Below, one piece after another: positions 14,922 through 22,905 of a stretch of DNA of 35,290 nucleotides (within the stretch, counting starts at the first letter, position 1; the number at the start of each line of letters is the position of its first letter). The DNA lies in contig JAHECR010000016.1 in the NCBI GenBank assembly GCA_024641655.1, positions 1 through 35,290 of the forward strand, given 5' to 3'. Below the pieces are notes generated by a model. That model was not told the DNA's origin. It did not search any database and saw only the letters and a program-made list of their open reading frames with translations. This DNA is from Acidimicrobiaceae bacterium (GTDB taxonomy: Bacteria; Actinomycetota; Acidimicrobiia; Acidimicrobiales; UBA8592). The translations under genes and the position numbers were made by a program.

Positions 14922-15770
14922 ATGGAGCTCGAGGGTCGCGTCGTCGTCGTCACGGGTGCCGGCTCGGGCATCGGGGCCGCGCTGGCACGGGCTACGCAGG
15001 GCGCGGGCGCCCGCCATGTCGTCGTCGCCGATCGCGACGGCCCCGCCGCCGAGCTCGTCGCCGCGTCGATCGGGGGCACCGCTGCGGTCGTGGACGTCAC
15101 CGACGAGGACGCGATCGTGGACCTGGTCACGACGACCGAGGCAGCGCACGGCCCCATCGGTCTGTTCTGCTCCAATGCCGGGTTCCTCACCAGCGGCGGG
15201 CTCGAGGAGCCCAACGCGACGATCGACGCGATGTGGAACGTGCACGTCATGGCCCACATCTACGCGGCACGCGCCGTCGTGCCGTCCATGGCGGCGAACG
15301 GAGGCGGTTACCTTCTCAACACGGCGTCTGCGGCAGGGCTGCTGTGTCAGCTCGACGCCATGGCCTACTCGGTCACCAAGGGCGCTGCGGTGTCGTTCGC
15401 GCAGTGGCTCGCCATCGCCCATCGTCACCACGGCATCGGCGTTTCGGTGTTGTGCCCCCAGGCGGTGCGCACCAACCTGCTCGCCAACAGCCCTGACCGT
15501 TACGAGGGCCGCTCCCTCGACTGGGTAGAAGGCGGGGTCGCGAGCAGCGACGGCGTGCTCGACCCGGACGAGGTGGCCAGCTGCTGCCTCGAAGCGGTAC
15601 ACGAGGAGCGATTCCTCGTCCTGCCCCACCCGGAGGTGGGGGACTATCTGGCCCGACGCGGTACCGACATCGATCGGTGGCTCTCGGGCATGCGGCGGTT
15701 CCAGGACACGATCTACGCGGGCACCTCACGACCCGGAGACGCCTTCGTCGCCGGGCTGGCGAAGGGATAG
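14922..15770 (+). CDS. SDR-family oxidoreductase
   Basis: A 282-residue short-chain dehydrogenase with TGAGSGIG (10-17) for NAD(P) binding, SNAG near 86-89, a catalytic serine in NTASAAG and YSVTK (YxxxK). Aspartate in VADRD after the second strand favours NAD over NADP. The C-terminus is about 30 residues longer than in minimal SDRs (WLSGMRRFQDTIYAGTSRPG). ATG 14922 is supported by TATGGT 9 bases upstream. The amidase gene begins 6 bases after its stop, so they may share a message despite unrelated roles. Substrate unknown. Confidence 0.9.
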   Translation: MELEGRVVVVTGAGSGIGAALARATQGAGARHVVVADRDGPAAELVAASIGGTAAVVDVTDEDAIVDLVTTTEAAHGPIGLFCSNAGFLTSGGLEEPNATIDAMWNVHVMAHIYAARAVVPSMAANGGGYLLNTASAAGLLCQLDAMAYSVTKGAAVSFAQWLAIAHRHHGIGVSVLCPQAVRTNLLANSPDRYEGRSLDWVEGGVASSDGVLDPDEVASCCLEAVHEERFLVLPHPEVGDYLARRGTDIDRWLSGMRRFQDTIYAGTSRPGDAFVAGLAKG

Positions 15771-15776
15771 CGCGCA

Positions 15777-16961
15777 ATGGCGCGGCAACGAAGTGATTCC
15801 ACCCCTGTGCGCGGTGGTTGGTGGCCACTGGCGATCGTGGCGGTCATCCTGCTCGGCGGCATTGCCGTTGCGTGCTCCACCCCCGATCCTACGTTGTTGT
15901 CGGTGGAGGACTCGCCGCCGACCCCCACGGCGACGGCAACCCCAACGCCGACGCCGACGCCTACCCCGACACCGACGGCGACGCCGGTCCCGACGGCCAC
16001 CCCGACGCCGACGGCCACGCCGACGGTCACACCGACGCCGACGGTGACCCCGACGCCGACGGCCACGCCGACGCCGCGCCCGACCGCGACACCGACGCCG
16101 ACCCCTACGACCGGGCCTACGCCCATCCCCGTTGACGGCGTGGGGATTCCGCCGGTGTTCTTCACCAGCACGAACGTGCCGGTGGTGGTGAAGGGCGAGG
16201 CGGCCGACGGCCGCTACGTGGTGACCACGCCGTGCGGGCGTGAGGCGACGATCGACACCGCCGGGGGCACGAAGGTGTTCGGTGTCCAGGTCGTGATCGA
16301 CCCCGGTCATGGCGGCTCGGTCGACACGGGTGCGGTCCAGAACGGGATCATCGAACGAGACCTCAATCTCAAGATCTCCGGTGCGCTCCAGACCGATCTC
16401 TGGAATCGCGGGATCTCGGTGATGCTGACCCGCACGAAGAACTACGGCGAGGTCCTCGCGCAGCGTGCCGCGCTCGCCGACGCGGTCGGCGCCAAGTTGA
16501 TGGTCTCGATCCACCACAACTCGTCGGGTGCCCGTCCACCCAGCAGTAGCAGCCCCGGTAGCGAGGTCTTCGTCCAGGCCAACCCCGAATCACAGCGGCT
16601 GGGCAAGCTGCTCTACGACAAGGTGACCACCGCCCTCGCCGCCAATTACTCGCTGTCGTGGTACCGCTCGGTCGACGCAGGGGTCCTGCGGGTGACCGAA
16701 CCGGGCGGCGACGAGTCCTACGGGATGATCAAGCGGCCCAAGACCCCGACCGCGCTCGTCGAGCTCGGCTGGATCTCGAACCCGGCCGAGGCGACCGTGT
16801 ACAAACAGGATCAGTACGTCGCCGTCGCCGTGGACGCCCTCGGCGACGCCATCGAGGCCTTCCTGGGTGGCGGGTCATCGGGCACCGGCCTGAAGAGCCG
16901 CACGTTCACCGCGGGCCTGGCGCCGGGCACCTCGCAGTGCACCGACCCCGCCCTCGAGTAG
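15777..16961 (+). CDS. N-acetylmuramoyl-L-alanine amidase, lipoprotein-like with Thr-Pro linker
   Basis: Zinc amidase that cleaves the bond between N-acetylmuramic acid and the stem peptide of peptidoglycan (394 residues). A hydrophobic segment (17-32) ends in AVAC, a possible lipobox with C33. Residues 47-118 are a Thr-Pro repeat with some Ala and Val, a likely extended wall-spanning linker. The Amidase_3 domain follows: VVIDPGHGG (H178), IIERDLNL (E193), SIHHNS (H246) as zinc ligands and LVELGWISN with the catalytic E319. All key residues are present. AAGGGA overlapping the SDR stop could serve as ribosome site. A role in cell separation or wall turnover is likely. Confidence 0.93.
   Translation: MARQRSDSTPVRGGWWPLAIVAVILLGGIAVACSTPDPTLLSVEDSPPTPTATATPTPTPTPTPTPTATPVPTATPTPTATPTVTPTPTVTPTPTATPTPRPTATPTPTPTTGPTPIPVDGVGIPPVFFTSTNVPVVVKGEAADGRYVVTTPCGREATIDTAGGTKVFGVQVVIDPGHGGSVDTGAVQNGIIERDLNLKISGALQTDLWNRGISVMLTRTKNYGEVLAQRAALADAVGAKLMVSIHHNSSGARPPSSSSPGSEVFVQANPESQRLGKLLYDKVTTALAANYSLSWYRSVDAGVLRVTEPGGDESYGMIKRPKTPTALVELGWISNPAEATVYKQDQYVAVAVDALGDAIEAFLGGGSSGTGLKSRTFTAGLAPGTSQCTDPALE
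15926..16112 (+). repeat. Hexanucleotide-type tandem repeat encoding the Thr-Pro linker
   Basis: Imperfect repeats of CCGACG/ACGCCG units encode (Thr-Pro)n, punctuated by GCGACG and GTGACC variants that give TATP, TVTP and VPTA. The third positions alternate, so the repeat is partly diversified at DNA level while the protein pattern is kept. Confidence 0.85.
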
Positions 16962-16998
16962 TGCCGCCCACCCCACCGAACGTTGCCGCTCCGGGCAC

Positions 16999-17004
16999 TA
17001 GCAT
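16999..17004 (+). promoter_or_regulatory. -10-like hexamer TAGCAT for the small membrane protein
   Basis: TAGCAT ends 7 bases before ATG 17012, with no ribosome site. Confidence 0.5.
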
Positions 17005-17011
17005 CACACCC

Positions 17012-17386
17012 ATGGATCCCGCGGCTGCACGACGGGCCCCGCGCGCGGCGCCGGTGGCGTCGAGCACGATCCGGTGGTGGTACGCCGGGATGCTGGTCGA
17101 CCTGTTGCACATGCCGGTGGTCATCGCGCTGGTCGTGTTGGGCGCCACGGTTTTCTCGGGGACCGTGTACGCAACGGTGGTCACGGTCGTGGTGGTCCTG
17201 CAGATCGCGGTCATGGGGTGCCCGGTCATGGCCGTGACTGCATGGATGAAGCGCAAGCACGATCCCGCCTATGAGGGCCAGTGGTCCTTCACCTACTGGC
17301 TCTACCGGAAGTACGGGCCCCTGGTCGGCGTCGGGGTGTTCGTGTTTTTCCTGGTCGCCGCGCTCGGCCTGCGTCAGCTCTGGTAA
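17012..17386 (+). CDS. Small membrane protein, unknown function
   Basis: A 124-residue protein with three predicted membrane segments: MPVVIALVVLGATVF (34-48), YATVVTVVVVLQIAVMGCP (53-71) and VGVGVFVFFLVAALGL (105-120). A cytoplasmic or external loop between the second and third has WMKRKHDPAYEGQWSFTYWLYRKYG. I do not recognise a family. ATG 17012 is chosen because TAGCAT lies 7 bases upstream; the frame is open further back over the end of the amidase gene but that is antisense-like in composition. It sits immediately before thrS with its own promoter-like element between them. Confidence 0.75.
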   Translation: MDPAAARRAPRAAPVASSTIRWWYAGMLVDLLHMPVVIALVVLGATVFSGTVYATVVTVVVVLQIAVMGCPVMAVTAWMKRKHDPAYEGQWSFTYWLYRKYGPLVGVGVFVFFLVAALGLRQLW

Positions 17387-17422
17387 CCCGGCAAACTCCG
17401 TAGGCGGGGGAGCGGGGTCCCG

Positions 17423-17428
17423 TACACT
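17423..17428 (+). promoter_or_regulatory. -10-like hexamer TACACT for thrS
   Basis: TACACT ends 7 bases before ATG 17436. There is no T-box-like leader and no room for one between this hexamer and the start, so thrS appears not to use T-box control here. Confidence 0.55.
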
Positions 17429-17435
17429 CGGCCCC

Positions 17436-19376
17436 ATGAGTGTCATCACGGTCTCGCTTCCCGACGGTTCCGAGCGCACGCTTCCCGCAGGTTCCACTGC
17501 GGCTGATCTGGCGGCCGACATCGGCCCGGGTCTCGCGAAGGCGGCGCTGATCGCCGAGGTCGATGGCGCCGAGACCGATCTCGACACGCCGCTCGCGGAC
17601 GGGGCCAAGGTGAGCATCGTGACTGCGCAGTCCGACCAGGGCCGCTACACGTTGCGCCACTCCACAGCGCACGTGCTGGCCCAGGCGGTGCTCGAGCTGT
17701 ACCCGGGGGCGACCTTCGCCATCGGGCCTCCGATCGAGAACGGCTTCTACTACGACTTCGACCTGCCCGCGGGCAAGACGCTGAGCGACGACGACCTCGA
17801 CGAGATCGAGGCCAAGATGCGCGACATCATCGCCGCGGATCAGCCGTTCGTGCGCGGCGAGACCGATGCCGCCGGTGCGCGCGACATGTTCGCGGCGCAT
17901 CCGTACAAGAGGGAGCTCATCGACACCGCCGACGGCTCTGAGGTCGGCGGCGACGGTGTCATCAGCTACTACCGCAACAGCGACAGCTTCGTCGACATGT
18001 GCCGCGGTCCGCACGTGCCGTCCACGGGCAGGCTCGAGCATTTCAAACTCATGAACGTCGCCGGCGCGTACTGGCGCGGAGACGAGAAGCGCCCGATGCT
18101 CCAGCGCATCTACGGCACGGCCTGGGCGACGAAGAAGGAGCTGGCCGAGCACCTCCACCGCCTCGAGGAGGCCGCCAAGCGAGACCATCGCAAGCTCGCC
18201 AACGAGCTCGATCTCCTCAGTTTCCCGAGCGAGCTCGGCGGCGGTCTCGCGGTATGGCACCCCAAGGGCGCCCGGATACGCAAGATCATGGAGGACTACA
18301 GCCGGGAGCGCCATGAACACGGCGGGTACCAGTTCGTCTACACACCCCACATCGCCAACGGTCGTCTCTTCGAGACGAGCGGCCATCTCGGCTTCTACGC
18401 CGACGGCATGTACCCCCCGATGGAGATGGACAACGGCGTCTATTACCCGAAGCCGATGAACTGTCCGATGCACTGCCTGATCTACCGGAGCAGCACCCGT
18501 TCGTATCGCGACCTGCCGTTGCGGTTGTTCGAGCTGGGCACCGTCTACCGCTATGAACGCGCCGGCACGTTGCACGGCCTCATGCGCATCCGGGGCTTCA
18601 CGCAGGACGACAGCCACATCTTCTGCACCGAGGACCAGCTCGCCGACGAGATCACGAGCCTGCTCGACTTCGTCATGTCCGTGCTGCGCGCCTTCGGGTT
18701 CGAGGACTTCACCTTCAACCTGTCCACGAAGGACCCCGAGAAGTACGTCGGCTCCGACGAGATCTGGGAGAAGGCCACCTTCGCGTTGCGCGAGGCGCTC
18801 GATCGTCACGGCGTCGAGTACTCGATCAAGGACGGCGACGCCGCCTTCTACGGCCCGAAGATCGACATCGACGTGCGCGATGCGATCGGGCGGTCCTGGC
18901 AACTCTCGACGATCCAGGCCGATTTCAACCATCCAGAGCGCTTCGACCTCAACTACATCGCCCCTGACGGATCCCGCAAGCGGCCGATCATGCTCCATCG
19001 CGCTCTGTTCGGTTCCATCGAACGGTTCTTCGGTGTGTTGATCGAGCACTTCGCGGGTGCCTTCCCGGCATGGCTTTCCCCGGTCCAGGCCGTCGTCCTG
19101 CCCGTCGCGGAGGAGCACGACGCGTACGCCCACGAGGTCACGACCCGTCTCGAGTCGGAGGGGTTCCGGGTCGAGTACGTGCGCCCCGACAACCCCCTCG
19201 GCAAGCGCATTCGCGATGCCAAGACCCATAAGGTGCCCTATGTGCTGGTGGTCGGCGGCGACGACGTCGCCAACGCCACGCTGGGGGTGAACCCCCGTGG
19301 CGGCGACGTGGAGCGAGACGTGGCCGTCGATGCGTTCGTCGACCGGCTGCGAGACGAGGTCGAGGCCCGCTCGTGA
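17436..19376 (+). CDS. thrS: Threonine--tRNA ligase
   Basis: Class II synthetase charging tRNA-Thr (646 residues, full length). Domains in order: TGS domain (1-62), second additional/editing domain with HSTAHV (H75, H79) and CRGPH (C189, H193), the catalytic core with MNCPMH (341-346, zinc ligand C343), motif 2 RYERAGTLHGLMRIRGFTQDD, motif 3 GSIERFFGVLIEH, and the anticodon-binding domain from about 540. ATG 17436 starts 7 bases after TACACT. Its TGA overlaps the GTG of the HIT gene, which gives a coupled pair also seen in mycobacteria (from memory). Confidence 0.98.
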   Translation: MSVITVSLPDGSERTLPAGSTAADLAADIGPGLAKAALIAEVDGAETDLDTPLADGAKVSIVTAQSDQGRYTLRHSTAHVLAQAVLELYPGATFAIGPPIENGFYYDFDLPAGKTLSDDDLDEIEAKMRDIIAADQPFVRGETDAAGARDMFAAHPYKRELIDTADGSEVGGDGVISYYRNSDSFVDMCRGPHVPSTGRLEHFKLMNVAGAYWRGDEKRPMLQRIYGTAWATKKELAEHLHRLEEAAKRDHRKLANELDLLSFPSELGGGLAVWHPKGARIRKIMEDYSRERHEHGGYQFVYTPHIANGRLFETSGHLGFYADGMYPPMEMDNGVYYPKPMNCPMHCLIYRSSTRSYRDLPLRLFELGTVYRYERAGTLHGLMRIRGFTQDDSHIFCTEDQLADEITSLLDFVMSVLRAFGFEDFTFNLSTKDPEKYVGSDEIWEKATFALREALDRHGVEYSIKDGDAAFYGPKIDIDVRDAIGRSWQLSTIQADFNHPERFDLNYIAPDGSRKRPIMLHRALFGSIERFFGVLIEHFAGAFPAWLSPVQAVVLPVAEEHDAYAHEVTTRLESEGFRVEYVRPDNPLGKRIRDAKTHKVPYVLVVGGDDVANATLGVNPRGGDVERDVAVDAFVDRLRDEVEARS

Positions 19377-19936
19377 GCGACGAGGGCGCACCGCGCCTCG
19401 ATCGCCTGTGGGCGGGTTGGCGCAGCACTTACGTCTCCGGGGAGGAGCCGAACCCCGTCCCGTCGGGCACCGGCACGATCTTCGAGCGGATCCTCCAGTC
19501 CGGCCTCCCCGACGAGGAGTCCTACGTCTTGTGGCGTGGGACGCACTGTGCTGCGCTCCTCAACGCCTACCCCTACAGCAGCGGACATCTGATGGTGCTG
19601 CCGATCCGGGCCGCGCGGGACCTGCTCGATCTGGAAGGCCCCGCCTATCGCGAGTTGTGGGACGGTGTCCGCCTCGCAGTCGACGCCATTCGGCGCGCGT
19701 ACGCCCCCGACGGGGTCAACGTGGGCGTGAACCTCGGCCGAGCCGGCGGTGCCAGCATCCCTGACCACCTTCACGTCCACTGTCTGCCCCGATGGGCCGG
19801 CGACACGACGTTTCTCACCTCGGTCGCCGAAACTCGCATGTTGCCCGAGACACTCTCACAGAGCTGGCGCAAGCTCCGCGACGCCTGGCCGGCGGGCACG
19901 GCGGGCGATGTGAGCGCGACCGGCGAGACCCGCTAG
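19373..19936 (+). CDS. HIT-domain nucleotide hydrolase/phosphorylase
   Basis: A 187-residue histidine triad protein. The catalytic motif is HLHVH followed by CLPRW (132-140), with ALLNAYPYSSGHLMVLP as the nucleotide-binding strand region. Family members act on dinucleoside polyphosphates or nucleotidyl adducts; the mycobacterial homologue in the same position after thrS (Rv2613c) is known as an Ap4A phosphorylase, so the same role is plausible here. GTG 19373 overlaps the thrS stop by 4 bases (GTGA). The last 30 residues look disordered. Confidence 0.93.
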   Translation: MSDEGAPRLDRLWAGWRSTYVSGEEPNPVPSGTGTIFERILQSGLPDEESYVLWRGTHCAALLNAYPYSSGHLMVLPIRAARDLLDLEGPAYRELWDGVRLAVDAIRRAYAPDGVNVGVNLGRAGGASIPDHLHVHCLPRWAGDTTFLTSVAETRMLPETLSQSWRKLRDAWPAGTAGDVSATGETR

Positions 19937-19939
19937 CGT
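19934..19939 (+). promoter_or_regulatory. -10-like hexamer TAGCGT for the membrane protein at 19946
   Basis: TAGCGT overlaps the stop codon of the HIT gene and ends 6 bases before GTG 19946, so the next gene may have an independent leaderless promoter. Confidence 0.45.
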
Positions 19940-19945
19940 CGATCC

Positions 19946-20446
19946 GTGCCCAACGAACCCGAGGACGACGTGGCCGAGGTCGTCGACGTGCTGCCGGCGG
20001 AGCTCGACGCCACCGCATCGGGTCGGCTGTACGAGTTCCCGAACAACAGCAAGCGGCGCGTGGCGGCCATCCTGCACTGCGCGGTGGGGGCGATCTGTCT
20101 GCTCGTCGCCCTCGCGGTCGACTCGCCACGGGTCAACGACGGCCTGCTCGCAGCCGGCATCGGGCTCATGGCCTTCGCGGTCTACAGCTACGTAGTCGGC
20201 AGCCCGACGGTGATCGACGAGGGCGACGCGCTGGTGATTGCCGCGGCAACGGTCGGGTTCACGGCCGGACCCGCGTCGGCGCAGATGGTGTGGCGGGGCT
20301 GGCGTAGCCGACCAGCCTGGAGGGTGCTGCTCTACTCGGCGGAGCCCCAGCCCCTTCAGCGGGGGATCGTCGTCGTCGACGGTGTCGACGGACACGTCAT
20401 TGAGCACCTCGTCGAGGACAACCCGGAGGACTGGTCGGCGTTCTGA
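19946..20446 (+). CDS. Membrane protein of unknown function
   Basis: A 166-residue protein with an acidic N-terminus (PNEPEDDVAEVVDVLPAEL), two membrane segments (AAILHCAVGAICLLVALAV near 44-62 and GLLAAGIGLMAFAVYSYVVG near 71-90) and a soluble C-terminal domain (RSRPAWRVLLYSAEPQPLQRG, then VVVDGVDGHVIEHLVEDNP). No family is recognised. The GTG start is 9 bases after the HIT stop and has TAGCGT just upstream. It separates the HIT gene from pgsA, which are adjacent in mycobacteria (from memory). The following 157 bases (20447-20603) hold no gene that I can support. Confidence 0.78.
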   Translation: MPNEPEDDVAEVVDVLPAELDATASGRLYEFPNNSKRRVAAILHCAVGAICLLVALAVDSPRVNDGLLAAGIGLMAFAVYSYVVGSPTVIDEGDALVIAAATVGFTAGPASAQMVWRGWRSRPAWRVLLYSAEPQPLQRGIVVVDGVDGHVIEHLVEDNPEDWSAF

Positions 20447-20603
20447 GTGCCTGGATGCTGGTTGGCCAACGCGGAGGCCGTAGGGCAGCGGAGACCTCAC
20501 CTTCAGCCCAGGCGAGGAGTCGCACCCAGTGTTCGGCCGGTACGGAAAGGACGGCCCTCGTGCCGCAGCGGTGGCGCAGGGGCGTTGTTGCTGTTGTCGG
20601 TGC

Positions 20604-21065
20604 TCAGTTGACGACGAGTGAGCCCCGCATGCCTTTGGCGTAGTGGCCGGCGATGTTGCAGAAGTAGACGTAGTTGCCCGGCTCGAGCTCGAAGGTTTCC
20701 GTCGCTCGCTCGCCCGCAGGGATCTCTGCGACCTCACCGATGCTGGCCTCTTCGTCGACGCGATTGTTGTCGCCGACGACGAGCTGGTCGAAGGCGGTGT
20801 CGGTGCGCAGGATGATCAGCTCGTGCTCGATCGTCCCCTGGTTGAGCAGCTCGATGTCGCGGGGCCCCGAACCCGCCGTGATCGTGACCGGCGTGAGGCG
20901 CCACTCGCGTGCGACGACTCGGATCGTTGCGCCGGGCGCCGCGTCGACGTTCGCCGGCCCCTCGATCTCGCCGGCGATGGGGATCGGGCCGGTCGAAGCT
21001 GAGGAGCACCCGGTGGTAATCAGTGTTGCGAATACGGTCAGGACGAGCAGTACTCGGTTGCGCAT
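20604..21065 (-). CDS. Cupredoxin-like copper-binding lipoprotein
   Basis: A 153-residue exported blue-copper-type protein. The N-terminal signal MRNRVLLVLTVFATLITTGC ends at a weak lipobox (C20). The fold has type 1 copper ligands H81 (IEHELIIL), C136, H141 and M146 in YFCNIAGHYAKGM. It probably carries electrons or binds copper at the outer face of the membrane. ATG 21065 is chosen because a signal peptide begins there and GAGGG lies 7 bases upstream; the frame is open to 21212 but the extra residues are not signal-like. It is the only minus-strand gene inside the thrS to ruvB core apart from the exporter block, and it diverges from pgsA. Confidence 0.88.
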   Translation of the reverse strand: MRNRVLLVLTVFATLITTGCSSASTGPIPIAGEIEGPANVDAAPGATIRVVAREWRLTPVTITAGSGPRDIELLNQGTIEHELIILRTDTAFDQLVVGDNNRVDEEASIGEVAEIPAGERATETFELEPGNYVYFCNIAGHYAKGMRGSLVVN

Positions 21066-21283
21066 GTTTCCACCCTCTGAGGACGTTCCTGGTGCTCCGA
21101 GCGGCGCGAGCGGTACTGGGCCCAGCACATCTCGCGCACGCAGCAGATGGAGATGGCCCTTCATCGCCCACCTCGCGGCGGCGACATTAGCCCACCGCGG
21201 CCGAGGGGCCACGAGTCGACCGAACCGCTCCCCGGGTGTTCCTTCCGAGATGGCCGCCCACGGCGGGAGGCCGGAGGCGGAGT

Positions 21284-21289
21284 GCTAGC
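21284..21289 (+). promoter_or_regulatory. -10-like hexamer TAGCCT for pgsA
   Basis: TAGCCT lies 46 bases before GTG 21336. Transcription from near 21297 would give a short leader containing the ribosome site AAAGGA (21321-21326), 9 bases before the start. This is a leadered promoter, unlike many neighbours. Confidence 0.4.
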
Positions 21290-21335
21290 CTGCGGGAAAT
21301 CCTTCGCGGGCGCGAAGAGCAAAGGACGTTCGAAC

Positions 21336-22013
21336 GTGTTCGACGGCAACTGGCGCGAGGCAGTCAACAAGGGCCTGGACCCGATCGGTGCGAGCCTTCG
21401 CCGCACTGGCGTGACTGCCGACGCCCTCACCATCAGCGGCATCGTGCTCGCAGGCGTGGGAGCGGTGGTGATCGGTCAGGGCTACCTCAAGCTCGGCCTG
21501 CTGTTCCTCGTGCTCACCGGCATCCCCGACGCGCTCGACGGTGCGGTGGCCAAAGCGTCAGGTACCTCGTCGGTGCGTGGCGCCTTCTTCGACTCGGTGA
21601 GCGACCGGGTCACCGACGCCCTCCTCTTCAGCGGCGTGGCCTGGTACCTCGCGTCCAACGAACCCGGACGCATCATGATGCTGCCGGTCGCGCTCATGGC
21701 TGCCGCCATGCTCGTTTCCTACCAGCGGGCGAAGGCGGAGCTGCTGGGCTTCGACGCCAAAGGCGGGATCATGGAGCGCGCCGAGCGATTCATCGTGCTC
21801 GCCTTCGGCCTGCTCTTCGGTCAGATCCTCATACCGGTGCTGTGGGTCATGCTCGTGTTGACCTTGATCACCGCCGGACAACGCTTCGTGAAGGTGTGGC
21901 GCCAGGCGAGCGCGGTCATGCCGGTACCGCCGGCGCGCAGCGCCCAGCGTCGTCGGCGGGTGCGTGCCGAGGAGCGCCGCCAGGTCCGGCGCAGCAGCGG
22001 CCGCCAGCGCTGA
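21336..22013 (+). CDS. pgsA: CDP-alcohol phosphatidyltransferase, probable phosphatidylinositol phosphate synthase
   Basis: Integral membrane enzyme (225 residues) that transfers a phosphatidyl group from CDP-diacylglycerol to an alcohol. The family motif is seen at 65-90: DALDGAVAK, then GAFFDSVSD, giving D65, D68, D86 and D90. The usual AR after the first DG reads AK. In mycobacteria the gene at this position makes phosphatidylinositol phosphate from inositol phosphate, and the neighbouring acyltransferase and pimA support the same here. GTG 21336 has AAAGGA 9 bases upstream. The C-terminus is a basic tail (RRRRVRAEERRQVRR). Confidence 0.9.
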   Translation: MFDGNWREAVNKGLDPIGASLRRTGVTADALTISGIVLAGVGAVVIGQGYLKLGLLFLVLTGIPDALDGAVAKASGTSSVRGAFFDSVSDRVTDALLFSGVAWYLASNEPGRIMMLPVALMAAAMLVSYQRAKAELLGFDAKGGIMERAERFIVLAFGLLFGQILIPVLWVMLVLTLITAGQRFVKVWRQASAVMPVPPARSAQRRRRVRAEERRQVRRSSGRQR

Positions 22014-22017
22014 TCCG

Positions 22018-22905
22018 TTGGCCGACCTGGCCGTCTTCACCTATCGCGCCGGCGCTGCGGCGGTCACCCGGCTTCCGGCAGGGGTGGTCGACCCGCTCCG
22101 GCGTGTGGGCTCACGTGCCGCAGCGCGCCTCTCACGTCGCCGGCGGGTGATGATCGGCCGCCATCTCCAGCGGGTCGTCGGACCATCACTGAACGGGGCG
22201 CCCCTCGAGGCGATGATCGACGACGCGTTCGATGCCTACGCTCGCTACTGGATCGACTCGGCCCGGATCCCGATGCTGTCCGACGCCGAGATCGACGCCG
22301 GCTTCTCCTACGAGGGCTTCGAGTACATCGAGAACGGCTGGGCCACCGGCGTCGGACCGATCTTGGCGCTCCCGCACCTCGGCGGTTGGGAATGGGCTGG
22401 GCGCTGGCTCACCTGCCGACCCGGCTACGAGGTCACCGTGGTGGTCGAACCCCAGCAACCACCCGAGCTGTTCGACTGGATGGTGCGCTACCGGGAAGCG
22501 TTCGGCATGCACGTGGTGCCCCTCGGACCCGACGCGGGAAGGCGCGTCGTCGCGGCGCTCAAGGCGAACCACGTCGTGTGCCTGCTGTGCGACCGCGACA
22601 TCGAAGGCAACGGCGTCGAGGTCGAGTTCTTCGGGGAGACCACCACCATCCCTGCGGGGCCGGCGACGCTGGCGCTGCGCACCGGGGCCCATATCGTGCC
22701 GGTTGCGGTCTACCAACTCGAGCACGGTCACCACCACGCAGTGGTGCGCCCGCCGGTGCCCGCCGAACGTTCCGGGCGCCTGCGCGACGACATCGCGACG
22801 GTCTCGCAGGCGTTGGCCGTCGAGCTCGAGATCCTGATCCGGGCCAAGCCCGAGCAGTGGCACCTCATGGCGCCGAACTGGCCGAGTGACGAGGCGTTCG
22901 CGTGA
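22018..22905 (+). CDS. PatA-like phosphatidylinositol mannoside acyltransferase (LpxL/HtrB family)
   Basis: Membrane-associated acyltransferase of 295 residues. The family active site HX4E is H120-E125 in LPHLGGWEW; LLCDRDIEGNGVEVEFFGE and IPAGPATLALRTGAHIVPVAV are the usual following blocks. The mycobacterial counterpart between pgsA and pimA acylates the mannose of phosphatidylinositol mannosides. TTG 22018 is preferred because it begins 4 bases after the pgsA stop and gives MADLAVFTYRAG; GTG 21964, overlapping pgsA by 50 bases, is an alternative. The stop overlaps the pimA start. Confidence 0.88.
   Translation: MADLAVFTYRAGAAAVTRLPAGVVDPLRRVGSRAAARLSRRRRVMIGRHLQRVVGPSLNGAPLEAMIDDAFDAYARYWIDSARIPMLSDAEIDAGFSYEGFEYIENGWATGVGPILALPHLGGWEWAGRWLTCRPGYEVTVVVEPQQPPELFDWMVRYREAFGMHVVPLGPDAGRRVVAALKANHVVCLLCDRDIEGNGVEVEFFGETTTIPAGPATLALRTGAHIVPVAVYQLEHGHHHAVVRPPVPAERSGRLRDDIATVSQALAVELEILIRAKPEQWHLMAPNWPSDEAFA

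Noticed and set aside
15926..16112. Tandem repeats considered as a CRISPR array
   Set aside because: The repeats are short, unspaced and in frame, coding for Thr-Pro; there are no spacers and no cas genes.
17387..17435. T-box or riboswitch before thrS
   Set aside because: Only 49 bases separate the genes and a -10-like hexamer lies 7 bases before the start, leaving no room for a structured leader.
17289..19391. Long minus-strand open frame (700 codons) opposite thrS
   Set aside because: Antisense to an unmistakable thrS; composition is typical of a GC-rich shadow frame.
20447..20603. Gap after the membrane protein gene considered for a tRNA or small RNA
   Set aside because: No cloverleaf, T-loop sequence or convincing hairpin; a small open frame there has no start signal.
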